64,000 nt of DNA from UBA4951 sp963616935 (GTDB lineage Bacteria > Bacillota_I > Bacilli_A > RFN20 > CAG-826), in assembly GCA_963616935.1 (NCBI GenBank), contig CAVEMS010000004.1:82124-146123 (forward strand), given 5' to 3'. A model generated the notes under the pieces. It was not told the origin of the DNA. It saw only the letters and a list, made by a program, of their open reading frames with translations, and searched no databases. The first letter of the stretch is position 1. Each line of letters begins with the position of its first letter. Shown piece after piece: positions 27,326-35,895 of this stretch. A program made the position numbers and the translations under genes.

Positions 27326-28543
27326 TTAAGAAGCAGAAGATGGAGTATAGACCGTGCCTGTGATGGTCAAACCATCATAGGTTGTGAGCCGGCCTTCCAT
27401 ATAGTGATTCCAAAGATAGGCATAGCTCTTGACCTTCAAGCTGCAGTTCGTGAACGAATTGTCGTTGCCGTTTTTCGACGCAAAGACGACGTCGATATTG
27501 TAGTTTGAGGCATCAATATTGACGTTCTTTAAAGTATTTGTCATGAAGCGTTGACGCGAGATGAAACCATCCACCTTCGTAAGGTCAGGAGTAAAAGGGT
27601 TCATGGAGTTGCCGCCAATGACTTTGATAGTCACGTCTGTAAGGGTAGTGTTTTGCATACTGCCAGCGAGCATGGAATAATCCCCGCCATTCTCACGCCA
27701 CCAAGCTTCGGTCAAAGTGAGATTCTTAATGGCCGCTCCGTCGAGTTGGTTGAAAAGGCCGTTATAAGTGGATTGGCCATTAATAGTCTTGCCATTGCCA
27801 TCTAACGTTCCTTTGAAGGTGTATTTGCCAGCATCGAGCCATCCGCTGATCCAACCCCAGCTTGTTGCTCCATTAAAAGTACTCAACGAAATGTTTTCTG
27901 CAAGTTTGTAATATCCGTCGACGTTATGATCCGTGGTCGTGGCGCAAATCGGTTTGATAACGTTAAAACTCGTGGAGTTGTTATACAAATAAGCAGTCAC
28001 GAAAGTGGTATCGAAGAACAGGGTGTAATATTTTCCGTCTTTATTGAGTTCGACCTCCACGGATTTGACTCCGTCATCGGAATGGTCCTCAGCAAAGCTA
28101 GAGACATCGAGAGCAGACGCATCGGTTCCTAAATCGATAGTTCCGGCCTTCATCGAAGTGATTGTGGCATCCGAATACGTTCCAAGATCAAACGCTTTGG
28201 TGGCATCGGTCATTAACACTTCTTTCGCATCGAGAGCAACGTTATAAATCCAACGCGCATCATCGCTTGCAAAACCAGACGTATCATAAGTTGTAGCTTC
28301 CCCAATGCTAGTGGATACGGGTTTTTCGTAAGAAACCTCGTGGGTGCTGCAGCTAACCCAGTATTCGCGGACGCCTTTCGAGGTCTTAGTCGCATTTTTC
28401 TTCGCGTAATGCATCCAAGCATAACCCGAGGAGGAAGTATCCGCGAAAAGGACGCTTCCGCTAGTGGCCATCGTTATAACCACTCCAACAGCCGAAAAAG
28501 CGACCAAAGAAAGCTCGCAAACGACCAACAGTTTTTTCTTCAT
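27326..28543 (-). CDS. Exported protein with C-terminal beta-helix-like module
   Basis: 405 aa. Sec signal (about 1-36, no lipobox). Residues about 42-100 carry a Cys/His-containing segment ('GVREYWVSCSTHEVSYEKP') known from gut Bacillota surface proteins. About 140-175 a 'DLGTDASALDVSSF' element. The last about 190 residues form a GLUG/right-handed beta-helix-like module ('FKGTLDGNGKTI', 'YNGLFNQLDGAAIKNLTL', 'NTLKNVNIDAS'). The last two parts are also found, in the same order, in the protein at 45162. It has its own cre-controlled promoter and its own terminator. Role unknown; glycan or surface binding is an inference. Confidence 0.78.
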   Translation of the reverse strand: MKKKLLVVCELSLVAFSAVGVVITMATSGSVLFADTSSSGYAWMHYAKKNATKTSKGVREYWVSCSTHEVSYEKPVSTSIGEATTYDTSGFASDDARWIYNVALDAKEVLMTDATKAFDLGTYSDATITSMKAGTIDLGTDASALDVSSFAEDHSDDGVKSVEVELNKDGKYYTLFFDTTFVTAYLYNNSTSFNVIKPICATTTDHNVDGYYKLAENISLSTFNGATSWGWISGWLDAGKYTFKGTLDGNGKTINGQSTYNGLFNQLDGAAIKNLTLTEAWWRENGGDYSMLAGSMQNTTLTDVTIKVIGGNSMNPFTPDLTKVDGFISRQRFMTNTLKNVNIDASNYNIDVVFASKNGNDNSFTNCSLKVKSYAYLWNHYMEGRLTTYDGLTITGTVYTPSSAS

Positions 28544-28573
28544 GCTAAATCCTCCTTGATTAAAGCTAAAAAT

Positions 28574-28610
28574 ATTATAAGAAAATTCTTTTCATAAGAA
28601 AGCGCTTTCA
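28574..28610 (-). promoter_or_regulatory. cre-type operator and promoter of the 405-aa gene
   Basis: TGAAAGCGCTTTCT on the minus strand (28597-28610) fits the CcpA consensus TGWAARCGYTWNCW at all 14 positions. A perfect -10 TATAAT follows (28574-28579), with the operator over or just upstream of the -35 zone. AAGGAGG precedes the ATG. Confidence 0.65.
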
Positions 28611-28651
28611 GTTCTAAAAAACAAATTCAAGCCGATTTTGAGCAGTATTAA

Positions 28652-28671
28652 GAGAAAAGCCGGCTTTTCTC
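28652..28671 (-). terminator. Palindromic terminator-like hairpin
   Basis: GAGAAAAGCC / GGCTTTTCTC, a perfect 20-bp palindrome starting 4 bases after the stop of the phosphatase-like gene. The T run is inside the stem, so strength is uncertain. Confidence 0.55.
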
Positions 28672-28674
28672 GCC

Positions 28675-29868
28675 TTAATACTTCTCAATCAGAATCTCTT
28701 TGATTGAACCGATTGTGGACTGGCTGACGGAACAGGCGCTTTTCAAATAGTTTTCAATCGCCCCACTTAACGTGCCGTCTTCCGTCTTGTAGTTCTTCAT
28801 GATCTGGCTATAAAGCAAACCGAAAGCGACATAATTATTGTCGTCGTCCTGCATCACGCCGGTATCGTCGAAGGCGCCGTTAACGATATTGCTCCTCCAC
28901 CTTCTGGAATTGTAGAAGCTCGTGAGCTCAAAGTCTTTGCAAAGATCGGAATAGCTGACCCCCAAAAGGCCATTGATGAGGAAAGCCAGGGTTCCTGTGC
29001 GGTCCGCACCGGCCGAGCAATGAAAGGTGAGAGGATAGTTATCCTTATTCGAAAGCGCATTGAAGATGTTTTTGATGTTCGCTTTGGCTGTTTCGTAATA
29101 TCTTCCCGCTCCAGGGACGATCGAATCGTATTGCCCCATGCCGTAATTAAAGAAATTAATTCCGCTGATTGGGTGTTCAGAGACACTATAGTCCGCGCTT
29201 GAGGTGCTGTAGCGGATATCTAGCTCAGTCTTCATATTCAATGCTTTTAAGCGCGATTCAGAAGTCTTGCCGACACCTGCCCAGGAAGCGCTACGATAAA
29301 GGAGAGAGTATTTCACGCGATGGGTATCGTCGATCTTCCATCCACCAAGGTCCCTCATATTGATGATCGCATCATTCGTGTCGATGGTTCTAAGATCGCC
29401 TTTGATAGAGAAAGAGTCCGTCTCCGAGACGGCGTTATCCCCTTTCACCCTATAGTAGTAAGTTCCAGGCACGAGGTTATAGACGTCAAACGAAGAAACC
29501 GAGGCCCTAAGATCATCGTAGGTCGCGTAAGGCTCAGTGAAATTCTCATCATAAGCGATTTCTAAAGCGTATCTTCCCTTGCCGTTATTCACCTTCCAAC
29601 GAAGATTCAAAGGCTCCGTGTTATCCCCTGGATTCGCGGTTGCGCTAGATAAGAAAGAGGCGGGATCTTCGCTATCAAGATAATTCCTGGCCTGTTTATA
29701 GACGAGGTCAATGGCCTTGCCGCCAATCTTATCCACGAGCGTGACACTTTCCTTTTTATCTTCCGCCGAACTTGCTTGGGGAGAAGAAGGAACACTACTC
29801 TCTCCTTCTGAGCAAGAGAATAAAGGCAAGGCGAGCAAAGCAAGCAACAGTCCGACGTTTCTTTTCAT
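28675..29868 (-). CDS. Exported tyrosine phosphatase-like lipoprotein
   Basis: 397 aa. Lipobox FSC at Cys19. Residues about 85-155 look FnIII/Ig-like ('LVPGTYYYRVKG'). From about 165 the Tyr/Ser phosphatase fold of the 'NMRDLGG' type follows, with the P-loop HCSAGADRTG (Cys284, Arg290) intact. This family (Tyr_phosphatase_3/LipA-like) removes phosphate from phosphotyrosine, phosphoinositides or other phospho-esters. Its surface location and its place as last gene of the sugar operon are unusual. A phospho-sugar substrate is possible but not shown. Confidence 0.85.
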   Translation of the reverse strand: MKRNVGLLLALLALPLFSCSEGESSVPSSPQASSAEDKKESVTLVDKIGGKAIDLVYKQARNYLDSEDPASFLSSATANPGDNTEPLNLRWKVNNGKGRYALEIAYDENFTEPYATYDDLRASVSSFDVYNLVPGTYYYRVKGDNAVSETDSFSIKGDLRTIDTNDAIINMRDLGGWKIDDTHRVKYSLLYRSASWAGVGKTSESRLKALNMKTELDIRYSTSSADYSVSEHPISGINFFNYGMGQYDSIVPGAGRYYETAKANIKNIFNALSNKDNYPLTFHCSAGADRTGTLAFLINGLLGVSYSDLCKDFELTSFYNSRRWRSNIVNGAFDDTGVMQDDDNNYVAFGLLYSQIMKNYKTEDGTLSGAIENYLKSACSVSQSTIGSIKEILIEKY

Positions 29869-29879
29869 AATAATTTCCT

Positions 29880-30755
29880 TTAGGAGCGCATCTCCTCTCC
29901 CCCTTCGGCTTTGTAGAGCCCCGCGAGGTAATAATCCTTAAATTGCTCGCGGTTGATGTATTTATCAAAAAGAGAGAAGCAAAGAGAATAAAGAAGGAGA
30001 AGAATGAGAGGCAACGCGAAGATACACAAAGCCAAATGAATCAAGGCAAGCAATAACGGAGCGCTTTCCAAAAGAGAAAGGCCATATATCGAAGCGGATA
30101 GCCCAAGCGAGATGAGCAAGAACTTCCACCAATAAGGGAAATAGAGCTTCGTCGCATTCCAAATGGCTCGGAACACATTGCATTCATACACCGAAGAGAA
30201 AATCGAGGCGATCATGAAGACGGGGATCACGATAAGAGCAAGCAGGACGTAAAAAGGGATCCCGATGAAATATTCTAAGAAGAAGGCGCTCACGAAACGG
30301 CAAAGGGAAAGCAAGACGCCGAAAAAGAGAAACAGGAGCGACGTATTTAAGTAATTCTGTTGGATTCCTCTTTTGAAGTCATCCTTAAAAAGGACCCCTT
30401 CGCCCCAAAGAAGGGACTTATAAACGCGGTTCGCCCCGCTTAAAGCGAGCGAAGCGACGAAGGTGAAAATGGTTTCCAACAGAGTCCCATAAATCATCAG
30501 AACATTCATCGAAGCCTTGTAATCCGCCTCGCTTAATTCGCCCGAAGTGAATTTTTGGTAAAAGCCCACTTCAAAACGGTTTTGGAAGAAAACGGTAACG
30601 ATGATGGGCGAAAAGCACAAAGCGAGCCAAAGCCCTAAGAAAAACAAAGTCAGGGAGTTGTTCTTAAGCAGAAAGAAGAACTGATCTTTCCTGGTCTCAG
30701 GGAGGGCGCTAGGAAGGAAGTCGGTCGGGGCCGCTTTAAGCTTTCTTTTCTTCAT
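29880..30755 (-). CDS. Integral membrane protein, possibly YesL/DUF624-like
   Basis: 291 aa with about six membrane spans (about 34-58, 85-105, 136-160, 165-190, 212-228, 232-262). The segment 'FKRGIQQNYLNTSLLFLFFG' has the layout of DUF624/YesL proteins, which often sit in sugar-transport operons, but this match is weak. It overlaps the ATPase gene upstream by 20 bases, implying coupled translation and perhaps a shared complex. Confidence 0.6.
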   Translation of the reverse strand: MKKRKLKAAPTDFLPSALPETRKDQFFFLLKNNSLTLFFLGLWLALCFSPIIVTVFFQNRFEVGFYQKFTSGELSEADYKASMNVLMIYGTLLETIFTFVASLALSGANRVYKSLLWGEGVLFKDDFKRGIQQNYLNTSLLFLFFGVLLSLCRFVSAFFLEYFIGIPFYVLLALIVIPVFMIASIFSSVYECNVFRAIWNATKLYFPYWWKFLLISLGLSASIYGLSLLESAPLLLALIHLALCIFALPLILLLLYSLCFSLFDKYINREQFKDYYLAGLYKAEGGEEMRS

Positions 30756-31476
30756 AAAGATCAGCCTCCCGCATCTTCATGACAAACTCATCTTGGCTCG
30801 AGAGCATTTTGGCAGAGCTCCCCTTCAAGACGAATTTGCCTTCCTTCATCACGTAGATAATATCCCCTACCGTCGTCGCTTCCTTGAAGGAATGGGTGAC
30901 GTAAAGGATAGTTCCGCTTAATTCTTTGTTGATCTGTTTGATGAATTCGAGCACCCCTTTCTTCGTAAGGGGGTCTAGATGCCCTACCGGCTCATCCATT
31001 AGTAGCACATCGGGTTTCCCGACGAGCTCACGAGCTAAAAGCGCACGTTGCTGTTGTCCAAGCGAAAGGTATTTCGGCCTCACATTGAGGCAATGGGCGA
31101 TCCCGAAACTCTCCGCGATTTTCCTCACGCGGAAGAAAAGCTCATCCCTTTCGATTTTCTTGTTCCTTAAAGGGAAAGCGATGTTCTCAAAGATAGTGAG
31201 ATGGGGATATAGGCTCACATCTTGATTGATGTAGGCCATGTTCCGCTTATAAGTGGGGATGTCGTAGATATCCTTATCGCCGAAGAAAATATCCCCGTCG
31301 TATTCCACAAGCCCAAGCATCGCTTTTAGCAAAGTGGTCTTGCCACATCCTGAAGGCCCCATGATGACGCTGATCTTGCCGCTAGGAAAAGTCTCATTCA
31401 TCTCAGAAATGACGAGATTTTCGTTCTTCCCCTTGCCGTAATAGCAATATAGTTCCTTGAGTCTTATATCAGGCAT
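30736..31476 (-). CDS. ABC transporter ATPase, short form without TOBE domain
   Basis: 246 aa from the ATG at 31476 (the longer frame to 31563 runs back into the GH36 gene; the chosen start follows that gene's TGA by one base). Walker A GPSGCGKT (40-47), Q-loop Gln85, signature LSLGQQQR (137-144), Walker B VLLMDEP (157-163) and switch His195 are all present. It is nearest to sugar/polyamine importer ATPases. MsmX/UgpC-type ATPases have about 360 residues because of a C-terminal TOBE region; that is missing here. It may energise the two permeases of this operon or pair with the membrane protein it overlaps. Confidence 0.85.
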   Translation of the reverse strand: MPDIRLKELYCYYGKGKNENLVISEMNETFPSGKISVIMGPSGCGKTTLLKAMLGLVEYDGDIFFGDKDIYDIPTYKRNMAYINQDVSLYPHLTIFENIAFPLRNKKIERDELFFRVRKIAESFGIAHCLNVRPKYLSLGQQQRALLARELVGKPDVLLMDEPVGHLDPLTKKGVLEFIKQINKELSGTILYVTHSFKEATTVGDIIYVMKEGKFVLKGSSAKMLSSQDEFVMKMREADLYEEKKA

Positions 31477-31477
31477 T

Positions 31478-33784
31478 TCACTTCTTTTTGATTTTGTAGA
31501 TGCGCGTGGAATAGTCAAGCATGAGCCGCTTAGCCAATCTTCCGCTCCCCCATTCGTAATCAAGCCTCATCCCCGCGTTCATAAGGGATGCCCCTAGGGC
31601 AATCGCCGTCTGCTTCTCGCTTTTTAAGCATTCCACGTCCTTAAGCCTTTCTTTCCAATTCGGGCCAGTCAGGGTGCGTTTATCGTTTCTCGTCCTTCCA
31701 TGAACTTGGTAGAAATCGAAATTCTGTTGCCTCTCCTCGACCTCATAAACGGAATCGGGATCAAGATGAACGGGCTTTAAGAAAGTCTCAGGGGAATAAA
31801 GCTCGAAGGTTTTGTTCCCAACGAAGTAAATCGCCTCTTTCTGGTCGGGAGAGACAATCACGAACTGTCCATGCGCATCTTCGACGATGGAAGAGATTTT
31901 ATAGTAGTCACCAAATGCCAAAAGATGACGGTTTTGCTTATACCAGGAAATTTGTTCGCACATGCTCTTCGTATCGACGTCGCTAAGATCGTTAGGATCT
32001 AACTCATAGCCGAATGCCCCGATGCAAGCCACGTTAAAACGGTCCTCGATTTGAGACTCGCGCAAAGTCTGATGATTCGGGGAAGCCGAGACGTGCGCCC
32101 CGATGCAGGATTGGGGATAGCACATAAGAAGGCTTTCCTGAATCTTCTCCCTTTCGAAAGGCTCCGTGTCATCGCTCGCCCAAAAGGAAGGCATATAGCA
32201 AAGCATGCCTAGATCCACTCTCTCCCCTCCTGCCGCGCAGGATTCGAAAAGAATGCGAGGGAAGCGTTTCGTGATGGCGCTTAAGAAACGATATAGCCCA
32301 AGCGCATAACGATGAAGCGTCTCGCCTTGGTTATGGGTAGAGGGCGAAAGATAATCGGAAATCACCCTGTTGCAGTCCCATTTGACGTAGTCGCATTTCG
32401 CTTCCGCGATGGCGTTGCCCACGTTTTCGATTAAGTAATCAACCACCGTCGGGTTAGCGAGGTCGAGCACAAGCTGGTTGCGGCTTTCCAAAGGCTCATA
32501 GTCTTTATGAGTCAAAGCGAACTCCGGATGGGCGCGATAAAGATCGCTGTCTTTGCTCACCATCTCCGGCTCGAACCAAAGCCCGAAGAGAAGGCCCATC
32601 TCATGGATTTTGTCCGCAAGGCTTCCAATGCCATTTGGGAGCTTCGCTAAATTCGCATGCCAATCGCCAAGAGAGCCGTTATCGCTATTCCTTTTCCCGA
32701 ACCAGCCATCATCCAAGACGAATAATTCGCAACCGAGTTCCTTCCCTCTTTTCGCCAAGGCGACGAGCTTCTCTTCCGTGAAGTCGAAAGTCAGCGCCTC
32801 CCAATCGTTAATGAGAACGGGGTGGTCTTTATATTGCCACTCCCCGCGGACGATATGCTCACGCACGAAACGATGATACTGATGGGTGAGTTCGTTCTCA
32901 CCTTCGCTTGAATAGCAAAGGGTCGCCTCTGGGGCGAAGAATTCCTCCCCGTCGGACAAATCCCAGGAGAAGGAATCGTCGTTGATGCCGCTAAGGAAAC
33001 GGACTTTGTGGAGATTGTTCCTTTCGAAATACTCCGCATGGTTCCCCGAATAAATCAAATTGAAGCCATAGCAATCGCCGCTACGCAAAGAGCAATCTGG
33101 CTTTTCCAAAACGACGAAAGGCGAATGAACGCAGCTTGAATGGCCGTTATTAGAGCCGATTTTGGTGACTCCGTGCTGAAGGGCTCTTTTCTGCAAAACG
33201 CTTTCTTTCGCCCAGGTTCCGCCAAAGGTTTTGAGGACGAATTCATCCTCGTCGAAATCGATCTGCGTCGAAAGCAGACGGTTTATCCTGACTTTCTTTC
33301 TAGACTCGTTTTTTAGCGAAGAACTCCTAGTGATGACATCGCTATCGGGATAGGTCGAATAATAAAGGCATAAGGTGAGTTTCTTAGCCTTGTCTTTAAG
33401 ATAGATGGCCAAAGTCTCTTCCTTATGGTTCGCGCTAGGGAGCCCAGGTATTTCAAAGCCATGAAGGATCTCGTGCCTATCATAAAGGAATTCGCACTCG
33501 AGGTCGCCCATGCAATCGATCTGAAGCAAAAGCTCGCGAGTATCGCCTCTTCCTTTAAACGAGCACTCTTGGCTAAGGTGGTCAAGGTAGGCGAGGTAAT
33601 GATCGTTTTTCATCATCACCCCATATCCGAAGCCCTCTTTTTCTTCGAGGAAGGAATAATCCTTCTCGTTTGGGATGGCTTTCCCATAGTAGATATGCTC
33701 AAGGATACCCAAAGGATTGACCTTAAATAGATATGTCGACCCCTTCGTGTCGATCTTGAAGTAGTTGCCTTGGATAGTGATCAT
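31478..33784 (-). CDS. Alpha-galactosidase, glycoside hydrolase family 36
   Basis: 768 aa, the normal length for bacterial GH36, no signal peptide. N-terminal beta-sandwich, then the barrel with 'VLDDGWFGKRNSDNGSLGDW', 'GLLFGLWFEPEMV', nucleophile Asp470 in 'YVKWDCNR', 'ESCAAGGERVD' and acid/base Asp538 in 'WASDDTEP'. It frees terminal alpha-galactose from imported oligosaccharides such as raffinose-type sugars or galactomannan fragments. It follows a long structured leader and is translationally coupled to the ATPase gene downstream. Confidence 0.95.
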   Translation of the reverse strand: MITIQGNYFKIDTKGSTYLFKVNPLGILEHIYYGKAIPNEKDYSFLEEKEGFGYGVMMKNDHYLAYLDHLSQECSFKGRGDTRELLLQIDCMGDLECEFLYDRHEILHGFEIPGLPSANHKEETLAIYLKDKAKKLTLCLYYSTYPDSDVITRSSSLKNESRKKVRINRLLSTQIDFDEDEFVLKTFGGTWAKESVLQKRALQHGVTKIGSNNGHSSCVHSPFVVLEKPDCSLRSGDCYGFNLIYSGNHAEYFERNNLHKVRFLSGINDDSFSWDLSDGEEFFAPEATLCYSSEGENELTHQYHRFVREHIVRGEWQYKDHPVLINDWEALTFDFTEEKLVALAKRGKELGCELFVLDDGWFGKRNSDNGSLGDWHANLAKLPNGIGSLADKIHEMGLLFGLWFEPEMVSKDSDLYRAHPEFALTHKDYEPLESRNQLVLDLANPTVVDYLIENVGNAIAEAKCDYVKWDCNRVISDYLSPSTHNQGETLHRYALGLYRFLSAITKRFPRILFESCAAGGERVDLGMLCYMPSFWASDDTEPFEREKIQESLLMCYPQSCIGAHVSASPNHQTLRESQIEDRFNVACIGAFGYELDPNDLSDVDTKSMCEQISWYKQNRHLLAFGDYYKISSIVEDAHGQFVIVSPDQKEAIYFVGNKTFELYSPETFLKPVHLDPDSVYEVEERQQNFDFYQVHGRTRNDKRTLTGPNWKERLKDVECLKSEKQTAIALGASLMNAGMRLDYEWGSGRLAKRLMLDYSTRIYKIKKK

Positions 33785-34002
33785 TTTAAACCTCTATTTC
33801 GCCTTCTAGGCTTTCTAACCTATATTTTAAGACCGAATGGGCTTAAGCCTAGAAGAATATCTTCTTGAGAATCCTATAAGCATGGTGTTTTGGCGTCTAC
33901 TTAGTCTTGCAAGAAGAGCGAAAGACTATGCTCCGTAAAGGAATTGCTTTCGATAGGAAGCGCGCGAAACGGGAAAGCGATTCCGCACGGAGATTCTTCC
34001 TT
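33785..34002 (-). other. Structured leader between the 626-aa lipoprotein gene and GH36
   Basis: This 218-base gap holds four inverted repeats: CTTCTAGGC (33803-33811) with GCCTAGAAG (33847-33855); AGAAGA-ATA-TCTTCT (33851-33865); TAGTCTT (33902-33908) with AAGACTA (33922-33928); and a long stem CTCCGT...GGAAT..GCTTTC (from 33931) with GAAAGC..ATTCC...ACGGAG (to 33992). The other gaps of the operon are 1-19 bases. It may be a cis-regulatory RNA or a processing/attenuation site. Confidence 0.45.
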
Positions 34003-35883
34003 TCAGGATGCGGTGATGATGGTAACCCCGTCTAGCTTCGACTGGCCGCTTCCGATGTACTTCAAAGATGCGCAATATATCTTGACGTTATAGAAAGTGG
34101 TGTTCGGGATTTGCTTACCGAAGACGGAAGCGAGTTCGAAGCCCTGCGCGTTGATTGTGAGGTTACGCACGATGTTATAAGTGAAAACCTCGGTGCAAAG
34201 GATGCCGGTGCTATCGGTTTTGCCTCCCACTGCGTCTTTGTTAGTCGTCACGGAGTCGTCGTCGAGAGTGAAGGTGAGGTTATCGAGAGTCGCCCCGGAG
34301 ATAAAACGCCCAAACGCGGAGAGACCCCTGCTTCCGCCCGTTTCCTTCACCTGATAATGGATATTTTCGAAATTCACGTTACGGACAATCGCGCCGTTTC
34401 CGATCACGAGGAAGAAGCCAAAGAGGGTGCTCTTGTAGTTCTTTATGGAATGGCCATTGCCATCGAAGATGCCTTTGAAGCCGTAGGCGTAGTTGACGGT
34501 TCCTAAATCAACATAGGAAGCCGTGGCGTCCTTCCCTTCGCCATCGAGGTCATTGGCTAAAATATACTGGCCGTAGATCGCGTCTTTAGCGTACTTCTGA
34601 ACGAAATACTCCTTCATTTGGGAGTAGGTTGTGATGTATTTGGTCACGAAGTCGAGGGTGAAGGTATAGACGTCGGTGTAATCCGAAGTATCGAGATAGA
34701 CGCTGACGCTTTGCTTGCCATAGTTTTCAATCGTGAACAGGGAAGCGTTGAAACTCACTTGCTTGTCGCTAGAAGAATAGGAGGCGGAAGAGGAAGCAAA
34801 ATCGATCTCCGTCCCATTCACCACAAGCTTCGAGATCTCTTGATATTCGGCTTTCGCGGGGATATCGATTTTCTTGCTATTTGAAGAGTTGCTAACGAAG
34901 GTGCGAGAAGAGGCGGTCGAGGTGACGCTCATATCGAGATCAAAACGCTGCTCCGCCACTTCGACATCGTAATTCCCCATGACGGGCTTATAGATTTCCA
35001 CGCTTACCTCGATGCTTTCGCCTTCGGCAGTCACCGTGAAGCTTGTCTTCCCTGATTTATGAGGCAAAAGATTAACCCCGTCCATAGAGAGGACGCTTGG
35101 ATCTGCGAAGACGATGGATAGATTGCTATAAGAAACGTCCTTGCCGCCTTTTAAGACGCGGATATCATCCTTAAGGCTGATGGGGTTCTCGCTATACTTA
35201 TACATCGAAATCGTGTAATGCGGGCCGAGGTTGTCATAGACGAGGTTCTTCCCGCAGATGACGAGGCCATCGTTATTCTTCACGCTCACCTCGAGGGTTT
35301 TCGAGAGAACGAAGCCTGCGAATTCGGTGTAAACAGTATAGGTGTCGATTCCGACTGAATTCCCGCTGATTTTAAGGGAGTCCCCATCCACTTCAATGGA
35401 CGAGGTCCCTTGATTGGTCTCTTTAGTCACTTTGATGGTGTGCTCATAGTCTTTCACATCCGCGCCGCGATAAGATAAGGAGGTATCAAGAAGATAAGTC
35501 GTCCCGTTATAGACGGAAAGATTCTGGGTTTCTAACTCAAACAAAGGTACCGTGCCATCTTTGGCGATGATGACACTAACCTCATAAGTGACGCTAAGCG
35601 AGACGAAGGTTGCCGTCAAAGTCCCTTCTTTGAAGAAGCTTTGGAAGGCTCCATCCTCATAGGTCGCTAGGCTCGTGTCGCTAAGCGTGACGGCGAAATC
35701 GAGCCTGGAATCAGGCGTGTACTCCTTTTTCTCAAGAAGCCCAAGATAGACGTTATCGGTCTTAACGCCGTTATCTTCGCTATAAGGCACCTCTTTTGGC
35801 CCATTCGAGGAAGAGCCGCAAGAAGCTAGCCCAAGGACAAATGACGAAGCGACCAGAAGTAATGCTTTCGATGTCTTTTTCAT
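34003..35883 (-). CDS. Exported lipoprotein with C-terminal beta-helix-like module
   Basis: 626 aa. Lipobox ASC at Cys22. The first about 300 residues hold Ig/BIG2-like strands ('FFKEGTLTATFVSLSVTYEV', 'SVLSMDGVNLLPHKSGKTSFTVTAEG'). The last about 210 residues are a GLUG/beta-helix-like module ('GFKGIFDGNGHSIKNY', 'GAIVRNVNFENI', 'ATLDNLTF') that is related to the ends of the proteins at 27326 and 45162. It lies 12 bases after the DUF4838 gene. Likely an outer-surface glycan-binding or scaffold protein of this uptake locus (inference). Confidence 0.78.
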   Translation of the reverse strand: MKKTSKALLLVASSFVLGLASCGSSSNGPKEVPYSEDNGVKTDNVYLGLLEKKEYTPDSRLDFAVTLSDTSLATYEDGAFQSFFKEGTLTATFVSLSVTYEVSVIIAKDGTVPLFELETQNLSVYNGTTYLLDTSLSYRGADVKDYEHTIKVTKETNQGTSSIEVDGDSLKISGNSVGIDTYTVYTEFAGFVLSKTLEVSVKNNDGLVICGKNLVYDNLGPHYTISMYKYSENPISLKDDIRVLKGGKDVSYSNLSIVFADPSVLSMDGVNLLPHKSGKTSFTVTAEGESIEVSVEIYKPVMGNYDVEVAEQRFDLDMSVTSTASSRTFVSNSSNSKKIDIPAKAEYQEISKLVVNGTEIDFASSSASYSSSDKQVSFNASLFTIENYGKQSVSVYLDTSDYTDVYTFTLDFVTKYITTYSQMKEYFVQKYAKDAIYGQYILANDLDGEGKDATASYVDLGTVNYAYGFKGIFDGNGHSIKNYKSTLFGFFLVIGNGAIVRNVNFENIHYQVKETGGSRGLSAFGRFISGATLDNLTFTLDDDSVTTNKDAVGGKTDSTGILCTEVFTYNIVRNLTINAQGFELASVFGKQIPNTTFYNVKIYCASLKYIGSGQSKLDGVTIITAS

Positions 35884-35895
35884 GTTCGTTCCTCC

